Shown: positions 14,569 to 22,658, numbered from the stretch's first letter. The stretch is DNA of 36,873 bases from Acidobacteriota bacterium (GCA_011526565.1 WYBL01000067.1:1-36873), one strand, 5' to 3'. Translations and numbers: made by a program. The notes: generated from the letters alone by a model not told the origin.

Positions 14569-15572
14569 GCCGACGCCTCGACGTCCGTGGCGGTCGCCGC
14601 CTCCCGGCGGCGGCGCGGTGCCTGCGGGCCCGGGTACCGGTAGGCCAGGTAGGCGAAGAGCGCCTCCTTGCTCGTGTGACGCGCCTCGAAGGCCATCTCC
14701 CGCTTCGCCCGCGCGCCGTCGCCGAGGAACGGGTAGCGCACGTAGTCCACGAACGCGCCGGGGGCGTCGGCCACGCCGCTCGCCCACATCAGGTCGGAGG
14801 CCGCGTAGGCGACCGGGTGCGGCACCGGGATCGGCAGCTTCTCGGCGAGGTGCAGCGCGCCGACCAGCGGCATCGGCGCGCGCGGCACCACGTTGACCGC
14901 GCCCCGCGGCCAGGTGGCGAGGGCGGCATCGACCGCCTCCAGCGCGTCGTCCGGGTGAAGGAGCTGGATCAGCGGGTCGTAGCCCATCGGCACCGGCACG
15001 ACGCGGCGGTCGAAGATCGAGGTGTAGAACGTGTGCAGGTGCGGCCCGAACAGCGGGGCGAAGCGCAGCACGGTGACCCTCATCTCCGGGAAGCGGCGGG
15101 CGAAGCTGGCCGCGTGCTGCTCGGCCTCGCGCTTGTCTCGGGCCCAGCCCAGCACCGGGTTGGGGTGCAGCGGCGTGTCTTCGGTCAGGAAGTGCGGGTT
15201 GTGGCCGCGCGCGCCGTAGACCGCGGTGAACGAGCGCATCAGCACGCGCTTCACGCCAGCGGCCGCGCAGGCGGCGAACAGCGACAGCGTGCCGATCGAC
15301 TCCAGCTCGTGGGCGTGGGCCTGGTCGCGCCGCGGGTTGGTGAAGAACGCGAAGTGAAGGACGGTGTCGACCTCCTCCTCGCGCAGCAGGTCGAGCAGCT
15401 TCTGGTCTGCCGCCGGCTCGGTCAGGTCGAGCGGCCGGTACCGCACGCCGAGCGCCGCGGGCGGCGGCGCCACGTCGACGACCAGCAGCTCGTCCTGCTG
15501 CTGGCGCTCGGCCAGCCGGCGCAGCACCCGGCCGCCCAGGAACGACGCCGCGCCGGTGAGGGCGACCCTCAT
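14565..15572 (-). CDS. NAD-dependent epimerase/dehydratase-like SDR with altered active site
   Basis: A 335-residue extended SDR. The nucleotide loop is GAASFLG (7-13) with an acidic VVDV strand end at 31-34, favouring NAD. RSFTAVYG (113-120) holds the serine region. The catalytic Tyr-x3-Lys should sit at WARDK (143-147), so the tyrosine appears replaced by Trp143 while Lys147 is kept. This could remove ordinary epimerase chemistry, or the proton donor may be elsewhere. The end is basic then Ala-rich. It lies 10 bp after the small phasin-like gene and overlaps the acyltransferase by 4 bp, so they are co-translated. Paired with PlsC-like proteins in other bacteria, it may act on a lipid-linked substrate (inference). 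Confidence 0.82.
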   Translation of the reverse strand: MRVALTGAASFLGGRVLRRLAERQQQDELLVVDVAPPPAALGVRYRPLDLTEPAADQKLLDLLREEEVDTVLHFAFFTNPRRDQAHAHELESIGTLSLFAACAAAGVKRVLMRSFTAVYGARGHNPHFLTEDTPLHPNPVLGWARDKREAEQHAASFARRFPEMRVTVLRFAPLFGPHLHTFYTSIFDRRVVPVPMGYDPLIQLLHPDDALEAVDAALATWPRGAVNVVPRAPMPLVGALHLAEKLPIPVPHPVAYAASDLMWASGVADAPGAFVDYVRYPFLGDGARAKREMAFEARHTSKEALFAYLAYRYPGPQAPRRRREAATATDVEASA

Positions 15573-15582
15573 GGACGCGCGC

Positions 15583-15918
15583 TCAGGCCTGCGACGCGGC
15601 CGGCGCCGGCTTGCGGCGGCGCGGCGCGGCCTTCTTCTTCGGGGCCGGCTCGGGCGCCGGCGGCGCGGCGGCGGCCTTCAGGGCCTCCACCTGGCGCTCG
15701 AGGGCGTCGATCCGGGACAGCGCCTTCTTGAACTCGGTGCGGGTCGGGATGTTGAGCTGCTTGAGCGCGCGGGAGACGCCCTCGTCGAGCCGGGCCTTCC
15801 CCGCCCACGCCGCGGACAGCGCCTTCATGAACTGCGGGTTCTGCATCAGCTCGGCCGACACCCGCGCCACCAGGCCTTCGCCCTGCTCGCGCAACCGGTC
15901 GAACACGCCCTTGCTCAT
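15583..15918 (-). CDS. Small phasin-like protein
   Basis: A 111-residue protein with two helices (residues about 4-25 and 30-50). A NIPTRTEF...RIDALE segment (about 55-80) matches the NIPSREE...KVDEL signature of the phasin-like protein at 9638-10063. The C-terminal 30 residues are a Lys/Arg/Pro/Ala tail like histone H1 or PhaF tails. It probably binds granule surfaces or nucleic acid. It is the second gene of the operon, 12 bp after the reductase-like gene and 10 bp before the epimerase. No catalytic motif is seen. The pairing with lipid enzymes is the best clue to function. Confidence 0.7.
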   Translation of the reverse strand: MSKGVFDRLREQGEGLVARVSAELMQNPQFMKALSAAWAGKARLDEGVSRALKQLNIPTRTEFKKALSRIDALERQVEALKAAAAPPAPEPAPKKKAAPRRRKPAPAASQA

Positions 15919-15930
15919 GGATGCCCCTCC

Positions 15931-17847
15931 CTAGCCGCGGGCCCCGCGCCGGCCGCGGTGCGAACGCACCGGCAGCCGCAGCGGCCGCCGCACGAAGTCG
16001 ACGACGTCGAGCTTCTCGTGCACCAGCGCCCGGAACTCGCCCGGCTCGATGGCGCCCACCTCGTGGCCCGTCTCCAGCTCCAGCTCGGTGCACAGCGCGT
16101 CCCACAGCCGCTCGCGGCGCGCGATCTCGTCGGGGTCGCGCACCTTGCCGTACTCCTGCACGAAGCGGTTGTGGCGGCACAGCATGCGGAACGCGTGGTC
16201 GGAGTTGGGCCGCCGCAGCGGCAGGCCGAGGATGCGCACGTCGTTGCCGACCTTGTGGATCGGCTGGCCCCACTCGCTGTAGCCGCCGAAGATGCTGCCC
16301 AGCTTCTCGAGCGCGTTGGCCAGCTTCGGCTCGCCCAGCTTCTCGAGCGTGGCCCGCACCAGCGGCAGCGTCAGGTTCCGGTAGATGGTGGGATCAGTCA
16401 GCCGCACCGCGACGCCCAGCTCCTCGCGGCACATGCGCAGCATCTCCTGCGACCGGATCCGGTTGTCGGTCGCCAGGTGGATGCGGATGCCGATCGCCTC
16501 GGGAACCGTCAGCGAGGCCAGGATGCCCGCCACCACGCGGTCCACGGGGACCAGGTTCAGCTCGGCCGACGGGTCGCCGGGAAAGCCCTGGGCCACCAGC
16601 GCCACCGCCCAGCCGCGGGCCCGCTCGGCCGCGGTCTGGCCGTCGCGCGCGAGCGCCTCCTGGGCGCGGCCGAAGGCGTTGATCGGGGCGTTGACGACCT
16701 TGGTGTCGCCGCGGTTGTTGCCCGTGCGCGAGTCGCCGATCACGATCGAGGGCAGCAACTGCGCGACCCGCAGCCCGTGCTCGATCATGAAGCGGTCGGT
16801 CTCGATCGAGGCCATCGCCTTGGTCAGCTCGTAGTAGTTGTTGTAGAAGTGGCGCGGGAAGCTGAGCTGCTCTTCGCTGGCGAAGCTGGCCTTGGTGCGG
16901 CCGTGGATGTAGCTGGTCTCGATCGCGATGTGCTGCACGAACGGCGAGCCCGGCGACTGCTGGAGCAGGAGGGCGAAGGCCAGCGCGTTGCGGGCGCCCG
17001 TGACGTTGGCCCGGAACGAGTTCTCGTAGCTGTCGTCGAACGACACCGACGCGGCGCAGTGGATCACGTGGGTCAGGGTGCCGCGCAGCTTCTCGAGTTC
17101 TTCGGGCGCGATCCCGAGGTCCGGCTGCTCGATGTCGCCGCCGACGAAGCGGAACTTGCGCTGCTGCGCCTTCGGCAGGTGGAGGCGCTTCAGCAGCAGT
17201 GCGCCGCGCTCGGCCGGCGACAGCACGCGCACGACTTCCTTCGACACCGGGTCGCGCAGCGTCTCGGGGCGCAGCACGGCGACGATCTCCTCGATCCGGC
17301 GGTCGGTCGCCGCCTGGAACAGGATCTCCTTCCCGAGGAAGCCGGTGGCGCCGGTCAGCAGCACCCGCAGCCTCGGGTGGCTGCCGCGCGCCTTGAGGGC
17401 GGCCCGCGCGTCCCGCTGCAGCACCTCGATGCGGCGCCGGACCTCGGACTCGGACAGGTGCGACGTCTCGCGGAACTGGAAGGTGTGGTCGCGGGCCGTG
17501 ACGCCCACCAGCCGCTTGGCAGCGCGGGCGAGGGCGTCCGAGCCGACTGCCGCGCCGGCCAGGTCCGCGACCTGGGCGGCCGCCTGGTTCAGCAGGCGCA
17601 GGCCCCGCCGCACGGCCACCTCGCGGCCCGTGAGCTGGATCAGCCGGCTGGCGAGGAACTGCGCCGCGACTTCGACCGGGTGGTTGTCGCGATGCGCGTG
17701 GACGAGCAGCTCGCGGGGTTCGATGCCGTCGTGGAGCTCGCGTCCCGTCTCGGTCGAGATGCGGGCGATGTAGCGCGAGGGCGAGGAGTCCTGCTCCTCC
17801 GCCACCACGTGCTTCGCGCGCGAGCTGCGTCTGCGTGGCCTGGCCAT
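15931..17847 (-). CDS. Fatty acyl-CoA reductase-like SDR (NAD_binding_4/male-sterility type)
   Basis: A 638-residue cytoplasmic protein. ATG 17847 is selected because it opens a basic N-terminus and follows a GGAG site and a -10 box; longer open frames upstream lie antisense to the sialidase-like gene. Residues 1-155 are a helical extension. The Rossmann loop TGATGFLG is at 165-172, HCAASVSFD near 263-271, and the catalytic YELTK at 339-343, all typical of the NAD_binding_4 family. A large C-terminal part (about 450-620) may hold the acyl-binding region. It could reduce fatty acyl-CoA to aldehyde or alcohol; a thioester reductase acting on carrier-bound acyl groups is the alternative. It is first in the operon with phasin-like, epimerase and acyltransferase genes. 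Confidence 0.78.
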   Translation of the reverse strand: MARPRRRSSRAKHVVAEEQDSSPSRYIARISTETGRELHDGIEPRELLVHAHRDNHPVEVAAQFLASRLIQLTGREVAVRRGLRLLNQAAAQVADLAGAAVGSDALARAAKRLVGVTARDHTFQFRETSHLSESEVRRRIEVLQRDARAALKARGSHPRLRVLLTGATGFLGKEILFQAATDRRIEEIVAVLRPETLRDPVSKEVVRVLSPAERGALLLKRLHLPKAQQRKFRFVGGDIEQPDLGIAPEELEKLRGTLTHVIHCAASVSFDDSYENSFRANVTGARNALAFALLLQQSPGSPFVQHIAIETSYIHGRTKASFASEEQLSFPRHFYNNYYELTKAMASIETDRFMIEHGLRVAQLLPSIVIGDSRTGNNRGDTKVVNAPINAFGRAQEALARDGQTAAERARGWAVALVAQGFPGDPSAELNLVPVDRVVAGILASLTVPEAIGIRIHLATDNRIRSQEMLRMCREELGVAVRLTDPTIYRNLTLPLVRATLEKLGEPKLANALEKLGSIFGGYSEWGQPIHKVGNDVRILGLPLRRPNSDHAFRMLCRHNRFVQEYGKVRDPDEIARRERLWDALCTELELETGHEVGAIEPGEFRALVHEKLDVVDFVRRPLRLPVRSHRGRRGARG

Positions 17848-17875
17848 GGTGTCGGGATCTCCGCTCTCGGCGCCG

Positions 17876-17881
17876 ATTCTA
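17876..17881 (-). promoter_or_regulatory. -10 box of the reductase-phasin-epimerase-acyltransferase operon
   Basis: TAGAAT reads on the minus strand, 28 bp before the ATG at 17847. A start near 17869 would leave a short leader with a GGAG site. It faces away from the TAGAAT at 17911-17916. Confidence 0.5.
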
Positions 17882-17910
17882 CACCCCGCCCCTCGCGCGT
17901 CCCGGCGGCC

Positions 17911-17916
17911 TAGAAT
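17911..17916 (+). promoter_or_regulatory. -10 box for a leaderless sialidase-like mRNA
   Basis: TAGAAT is followed by exactly six bases and then the ATG at 17923. No Shine-Dalgarno sequence or -35 hexamer was seen. Confidence 0.6.
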
Positions 17917-17922
17917 CCGGCC

Positions 17923-19173
17923 ATGCGCGCCACCCTCCCGGTCGTCCTCGCCGCCGCCTCGCTCGCGGCCTGCCAGCCCCAGCTCCCTCCCGCCGACCTC
18001 GCACCCGGCACGGGCGACGACCCGCGGCCGATGGCGGCGAGCGAGATCGTCGTGCCCGCGCCCGAAGGAGCCAGCCTGCCGATGCTGGCCGCCACCGCCG
18101 ACGGGGGCCTGCTGCTGGGCTGGACCGAACCCGCGGCCGGCGGCCACCGCATCCGCTTCGCGGAGCGCCGCGGCGGGGCCTGGAGCGAGCCGCGCACGAT
18201 CGCCGAGGGCGACCGCTTCTTCGTCAACTGGGCCGACACCCCGAGCCTGCTGGTCCTGCCGGACGGCCGGCTCGCCGCCCACTGGCTCGTCAAGACCGGC
18301 CCGCGCGGCTACGACTACGAGATCCGGCTCGCCACCTCCGGCGACGGCGGCCGCACCTGGTCGAAGCCCGTCGTCCCCCACCGCGACGGCGTCGACGCCG
18401 AGCACGGGTTCGTCTCGCTGTTCCCGCAGGACGACGCGCTGGGCATGGTCTGGCTCGACGGGCGCGCGATGGCCGGGGGCCACTCCCACGACGGCCCCGG
18501 CGCCACGGCGCTGCGCCACGCCTCGCTGGCGGCGGACGGCGCGCTCTCGCGGGAGACGGTGATCGACGATCGCGTCTGCGACTGCTGCCAGACCGGGGCG
18601 GCGGTCAGCGGGAACCGCGTGGTCGTCGTCTACCGCGACCGCGGCGACGACGAGCGACGCGACATCTCCTTCGCCCGCCTCGAGGCGGGCGCCTGGTCCG
18701 CGCCGGCCGAGCTCGGCCGCGACGGCTGGATCATGCCGGCCTGCCCGGTCAACGGCCCCCAGCTCGCCGCCCGCGGCTCCCGCGTCGCGGCGGCGTGGTT
18801 CACGTCGGCGGGCGGCTCGGCACGCGTGCGCTTCGCGCTCTCGACCGATGCCGGCGTCACGTTCCCCCACCACGTCGACCTCGACGGCGACGCGCCGCTG
18901 GGCCGGGTCGACGTCGACTGGCTCGCCGACGGCGACGCCCTCGTCACCTGGATGCGGCCGCTGCCGCCGAAATCGGGGCAGGTCGTGGCGCGGCGCGTGT
19001 CGCGTGAGGGGGCACCGGGCGAGCAGGTGGTGGTCGGCGAGACGGGCGCCGCGCGCTCCTCCGGGTTCCCGCGGCTCCAGGTGGTCGGCGACACCGCGTT
19101 CGTGGCCTGGACCGATTCCCGCGGGGAGACGCCACGCCTGAAGCTGGTGGCGCTGGCCCCGCGCGTCCGCTGA
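17923..19173 (+). CDS. Sialidase-like (BNR/Asp-box) lipoprotein
   Basis: A 416-residue exported protein. The N-terminus is a lipoprotein signal with lipobox LAAC (C17), so it should be anchored to a membrane. The body is a beta-propeller with repeated beta strands and a clear Asp-box SGDGGRTWSKP; a second, degenerate one is STDAGVTF. The central CDCC motif (in DRVCDCCQTG) is an unusual cysteine cluster that I associate with exo-alpha-sialidase-annotated proteins of environmental bacteria. The arginine triad and Tyr/Glu nucleophile of true sialidases are not evident to me, so enzymatic activity is uncertain. Binding or hydrolysis of glycans at the cell surface is a reasonable guess. It converges on the kinase gene with 12 bp between. 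Confidence 0.75.
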   Translation: MRATLPVVLAAASLAACQPQLPPADLAPGTGDDPRPMAASEIVVPAPEGASLPMLAATADGGLLLGWTEPAAGGHRIRFAERRGGAWSEPRTIAEGDRFFVNWADTPSLLVLPDGRLAAHWLVKTGPRGYDYEIRLATSGDGGRTWSKPVVPHRDGVDAEHGFVSLFPQDDALGMVWLDGRAMAGGHSHDGPGATALRHASLAADGALSRETVIDDRVCDCCQTGAAVSGNRVVVVYRDRGDDERRDISFARLEAGAWSAPAELGRDGWIMPACPVNGPQLAARGSRVAAAWFTSAGGSARVRFALSTDAGVTFPHHVDLDGDAPLGRVDVDWLADGDALVTWMRPLPPKSGQVVARRVSREGAPGEQVVVGETGAARSSGFPRLQVVGDTAFVAWTDSRGETPRLKLVALAPRVR

Positions 19174-19185
19174 TCCGCCGGTCCG

Positions 19186-20691
19186 CTACTTCAGCTTGAT
19201 CGAGAGCTTCTTGAACAGCCCGCCGTAGCGGATCTCGAGCTGCCGCGTGCTGTCCGCGGCGAGCACCGCGGTCAGCTCCTCGACCTTCTCCTTGTCCTTC
19301 TCCTCGTCGAGCACCAGCGTGACCCGCAGGTGGTGCTCGCCCGGGGCCAGCTCGAGCATCCGATGCACGGTGCCCTTGCCGTCCTTCGGCTTCTCGAGCG
19401 GCACGTCGAGCAGCACGGTCTCGCCCGAGGCCACGCGCAGCGTGCCGTCGCGCAGGCCGTGCTCGAAGTCGACGAACACCTGGGCCCGCGGCGCGCGCCG
19501 GCCGGGCCGCGTCGGCGTCGCGACTGCCCGCGCGGTCGTGGGTGCCGCGGCCGGCGTCGCCGACGCCGCAGGGGTCGCAGTCGCCGCGTGCAGCGAGGGC
19601 GCCGGCGTGGCGAGGCTCCACGCGAGCTGACCCGTCGGCGACGGCGAAGGAGCGGTCCCCGCCACCGGGGCGACCGCGGCGACCGGCGCGGGCGGAGTCC
19701 GGCTCCACCCCCACCACGTCGCCCCGGCCAGAACGGTCAGGACGCCGGCGGCCGCGGCGAGCAGGCGCGGGTCCCGCCAGGCGGGCAGCCGGGGCCGGTC
19801 GGCGTCGGAGAGCGACAGCGTCTCGCCGCCTGCGGCCGTGGCGCGCCCGGACTCGAGGCGCAAGACGCCCCGCAGGGCCTCCGAGAGCGAGGCCCCGTCG
19901 CGGTAGCGCTCCCCCGGCGCCTTGGCCATCGCCTTCGCCAGCACCGCGTCGACCGCGGCGGGAACCTCGGGCACCAGCGTGGAGGGCGGCGGCGGCACCT
20001 CGTAGGCCACGCGCGCCAGGATCGCCGGCACCGAGTCGGCCGCGAACGGGTTGGTGCCCGTCAGCGCGAAGTACAGGATGCTGCCCAGCGAGAACAGGTC
20101 GGCGCGACCGTCGAGCTTGTGCCCCAGCGCCTGCTCGGGCGACATGTAGAGCGGCGTCCCGAAGGTCTCGCCGCTGGCGGTGAGGTTGCCGCTGTTGAGC
20201 TTGGCGACGCCGAAGTCCATCAGCTTCGGCTCGCCCGGCCCGATCATCATCACGTTGGCCGGCTTCACGTCGCGGTGGATCACGCCCGCGTGATGGGCGT
20301 GGCCCAGCGCCTCCGCCAGCCGCACCCCGAGCCGGACGGCCTCCGGCCACGGCAGCGGCCCGCTGGCGCGCACGATCTCCTCGAGCGTGCGGCCGCGCAG
20401 CATCTCCAGGGCGATGTAGAGCGCCCCGCTCTCCGTGTCGCGTCCCACGTCGTGCACGACCACGATCGCGGGGTGCGAGAGCTTGGCGGCGGCCCGGGCC
20501 TCGGCGAGGAACCGCTTCTCGAAGGCCGACCGCTCCTCCTCCGGCACCGCGAACGCCAGGCGGATCGTCTTCAGCGCGATCGCGCGGTCCAGCTCCGGGT
20601 CGCGCGCGCGGTAGACGACCCCCATCATCCCGCGACCGAGTTCCGACTCGATCACGTAGCGGCCGATGCGCGTCGGGAGGGCGGCGGACAT
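19186..20691 (-). CDS. Membrane Ser/Thr protein kinase (Hanks type)
   Basis: A 501-residue kinase with a complete catalytic domain at about residues 11-275: glycine loop LGRGMMGVVY, ATP lysine K41, catalytic loop HRDVKPAN from 139, DFG at 159-161, and the SPEQ motif. A Gly/Ser/Asp linker leads to one TM helix near 309-329, then an Ala/Pro/Thr-rich stalk to about 400. The C-terminal beta-rich domain of about 100 residues contains AQVFVDFEHGL and a charged EEKDKEKVEEL stretch. That domain would lie outside the inner membrane and could be a sensor; I do not recognise it and it is not a PASTA domain. It lies 12 bp downstream of the GT-C-like gene, with a TAGAAT box formed partly by that gene's stop. 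Confidence 0.92.
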   Translation of the reverse strand: MSAALPTRIGRYVIESELGRGMMGVVYRARDPELDRAIALKTIRLAFAVPEEERSAFEKRFLAEARAAAKLSHPAIVVVHDVGRDTESGALYIALEMLRGRTLEEIVRASGPLPWPEAVRLGVRLAEALGHAHHAGVIHRDVKPANVMMIGPGEPKLMDFGVAKLNSGNLTASGETFGTPLYMSPEQALGHKLDGRADLFSLGSILYFALTGTNPFAADSVPAILARVAYEVPPPPSTLVPEVPAAVDAVLAKAMAKAPGERYRDGASLSEALRGVLRLESGRATAAGGETLSLSDADRPRLPAWRDPRLLAAAAGVLTVLAGATWWGWSRTPPAPVAAVAPVAGTAPSPSPTGQLAWSLATPAPSLHAATATPAASATPAAAPTTARAVATPTRPGRRAPRAQVFVDFEHGLRDGTLRVASGETVLLDVPLEKPKDGKGTVHRMLELAPGEHHLRVTLVLDEEKDKEKVEELTAVLAADSTRQLEIRYGGLFKKLSIKLK

Positions 20692-20700
20692 GGCGTCCCG

Positions 20701-20706
20701 ATTCTA
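20701..20706 (-). promoter_or_regulatory. -10 box of the kinase gene, built on the upstream stop codon
   Basis: TAGAAT on the minus strand includes the TAG stop of the membrane glycosyltransferase-like gene (20706-20704). Nine bases separate it from the kinase ATG, predicting a leader of only a few nucleotides. Confidence 0.45.
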
Positions 20707-21891
20707 CGTGCCTCGCCTCGCGAGCCGCGCCTCGAGCTGCGCCGCCCCGAGGCCGGCGAGCACCAGCAGCGGCGGCACGCACGGAGCCCGGTAGCGCCAG
20801 TCGCGGTCGACGACCTGCAGGCCGTGGAAGAGGGCCACGCAGCAGAAGAGCTGCACGGCCAGCCAGCCCACCCACCACGCGCGGTCGCCGAGGCCGCCCC
20901 GCGCCGCTGCCCAGAGCCCCACGGTCACCAGCACCCACAACACCGGCCAGCCGAACCCGGCCAGCAGCTTGCGCTCGAACCGCAGCGAGGGCGCGGTCGG
21001 AGCGACGAAGCGCTGGAGCTTGGCCGCCGTGAGTCGGAGGTGGTCGCCGATCGACGCCGGCGGCGGGTGGTCCAGCTCGGGGCGGTGGAACATCACCTGG
21101 CCGGCGCGCGCGTCGTCGCTCAGCGACTGGATCCAGGGAGCCAGCGCCCGCAGCGGCCACAGCGACGGGTCGCGCATCAGCATCGCGTGGGCGATCACGA
21201 GCATCATCACCCCCGCGACCTGCAGCCCGACGACGGCTTGCGCCCGGCGCCAGCGCGTCGCGGCGTCGGCGCCGAGCAGCGGAGCGAGTGCGAGGCTGGC
21301 GACGACGACGAAGGCATTCGGCAGTCCCCCGGGACGGTAGAGCGCCACCAGCGCGGCGAAACCGAGCAGCGCCACTCCACGCGTCCGGCGCCCCGCCGCG
21401 GGCAAGGTCCGAGCCGCCGCCGCAAACAGCCCGAACGACAAGGCGACGAAGGTCGAGTCGGAGAGCGCGTAGGGCACCCACAACCACAGCTCGCCCGCCA
21501 GGAAGAACAGCGCAGCGGTGATGCCGACGGCGAGCGCGCTCGACGTGAGGCGCCGCACGAGCTCCAGGACGCCGGCCGCGACGGCGACCATCGCCAGCCA
21601 GTTCAGGCCGACGAGCGCGGTGCGCCACCCGTCGCCCGCGACGCTCTGCAGCAGCGCGACGACGGTGATCCAGCCCGCGTAGAAGAAGGTCGGGACCACG
21701 AACCGCGTCTCCCGCCCGAGGCAGCCGTAGTCGAACCCGCAGCCGCGCAGGGCCGCGCCCCAGGCGTCGAACAGGACCGTGTCGTCGTTGGTGCGCAGGC
21801 CGATGGCGACGGCGGCGACCGCGTATCCGGCCGCGACCAGCGCCGTTCCCATGCGCACGGCCCGGCGCGCGCTCTCGTCGCGGGTCGCCAT
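20704..21891 (-). CDS. Polytopic membrane protein, GT-C glycosyltransferase-like
   Basis: A 395-residue protein with roughly nine to ten hydrophobic helices. Features seen in GT-C (ArnT/PMT-like) transferases include an early acidic loop after TM1 (RTNDDTVLFDAW), the YALSDSTF motif between helices, RPGGLP, and a C-terminal WRYRAPCVPPLLVLAGLG segment. GT-C enzymes use polyprenyl-phosphate sugars on the outer face of the inner membrane. That would suit the divergent GT2 gene, which may make such a donor. Sequence motifs are weak in this superfamily, so the call is tentative. It starts 65 bp from the GT2 start. Confidence 0.6.
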   Translation of the reverse strand: MATRDESARRAVRMGTALVAAGYAVAAVAIGLRTNDDTVLFDAWGAALRGCGFDYGCLGRETRFVVPTFFYAGWITVVALLQSVAGDGWRTALVGLNWLAMVAVAAGVLELVRRLTSSALAVGITAALFFLAGELWLWVPYALSDSTFVALSFGLFAAAARTLPAAGRRTRGVALLGFAALVALYRPGGLPNAFVVVASLALAPLLGADAATRWRRAQAVVGLQVAGVMMLVIAHAMLMRDPSLWPLRALAPWIQSLSDDARAGQVMFHRPELDHPPPASIGDHLRLTAAKLQRFVAPTAPSLRFERKLLAGFGWPVLWVLVTVGLWAAARGGLGDRAWWVGWLAVQLFCCVALFHGLQVVDRDWRYRAPCVPPLLVLAGLGAAQLEARLARRGT

Positions 21892-21929
21892 GTCGGGTGG
21901 GACGATCTTAGCGCGCGGCCTGTGGCGCG

Positions 21930-21951
21930 CTGGCGCCAGACCTGCTAGAAG
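21930..21951. promoter_or_regulatory. Palindrome and -10 box between divergent glycosylation genes
   Basis: CTGGCGCCAG (21930-21939) is a perfect 10-bp palindrome in the 65-bp divergent region. Just after it TAGAAG (21946-21951) lies five bases before the GT2 ATG, again a leaderless arrangement. The palindrome could be an operator. Confidence 0.4.
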
Positions 21952-21956
21952 GTCGC

Positions 21957-22658
21957 ATGCGCCGCCTCGTCATCGTGCCCGCGTACAACGAGGCCGAGCG
22001 CATCGCCGCCACCCTCGCCGAGCTGCGCGCCGAGGCCCCGGGCTGGGACGTCCTGGTGGTCAACGACGCCTCCGAGGACGGAACGGCGGCGCTCGCTCGC
22101 GAGGCCGGCGCCCGCTGCCTGGACCTGCCGGTGCACCTCGGGATCGGCGGTGCCGTGCAGGCCGGCTTCCGCCATGCGGTCGATTGCGGGTACGAGGTCG
22201 CCGTCCAGTGCGACGGCGACGGGCAGCACCCCGCGCGCTTCGTCGAGGCGGTCGCCCGCCCGGTGCTGGACGGCGCCTGCGACCTCGCGATCGGCTCCCG
22301 CTTCCTGCCCGGCGCGGACGGCGATCGCTCGACGCCGCTGCGACGCGTGGGCATCGACCTGCTCGGGCTATTGATCCGCGTGCTCTTCGGCCAGCGCGTC
22401 ACGGACTGCACCTCGGGCTTCCGCGCCTTCGACCGCCGCCTGCTGCGCTCATTCGCGCTTCACTACCCGCTCGACTACCCCGAGCCCGAGGTCTGCGGCC
22501 TCGCCCTTGCCAGCGGCCTGCGCGTGCGCGAGGTGCCGGTGGCGATGCGCGCGCGCCAGGGCGGCCGCTCGTCGATCTCGGGGCTCGACGGAGCGCTCTA
22601 CGTCGTCAAGGTCGGCGTGGCCCTGGTCCTGTCCCGCCTGCGGACCCTGCCCGCATGA
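21957..22658 (+). CDS. Family 2 glycosyltransferase (polyprenyl-phosphate sugar synthase-like)
   Basis: A 233-residue GT-A enzyme close to dolichol/polyprenol-phosphate mannosyltransferases. It begins LVIVPAYNEAERI, has VNDASEDGT at 35-43, and carries the metal and nucleotide-sugar motif DGDGQH at 86-91. GSRFLPG and a SGFRAFDRRLL segment follow, also typical of the DPM1/DPG-synthase group. It likely transfers a sugar from a nucleotide donor to undecaprenyl phosphate at the cytoplasmic side. Its ATGA overlap with the DUF2304 gene, and the methyltransferase after that, form a familiar surface-glycan cassette. The divergent GT-C-like protein could use the product. Confidence 0.9.
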   Translation: MRRLVIVPAYNEAERIAATLAELRAEAPGWDVLVVNDASEDGTAALAREAGARCLDLPVHLGIGGAVQAGFRHAVDCGYEVAVQCDGDGQHPARFVEAVARPVLDGACDLAIGSRFLPGADGDRSTPLRRVGIDLLGLLIRVLFGQRVTDCTSGFRAFDRRLLRSFALHYPLDYPEPEVCGLALASGLRVREVPVAMRARQGGRSSISGLDGALYVVKVGVALVLSRLRTLPA

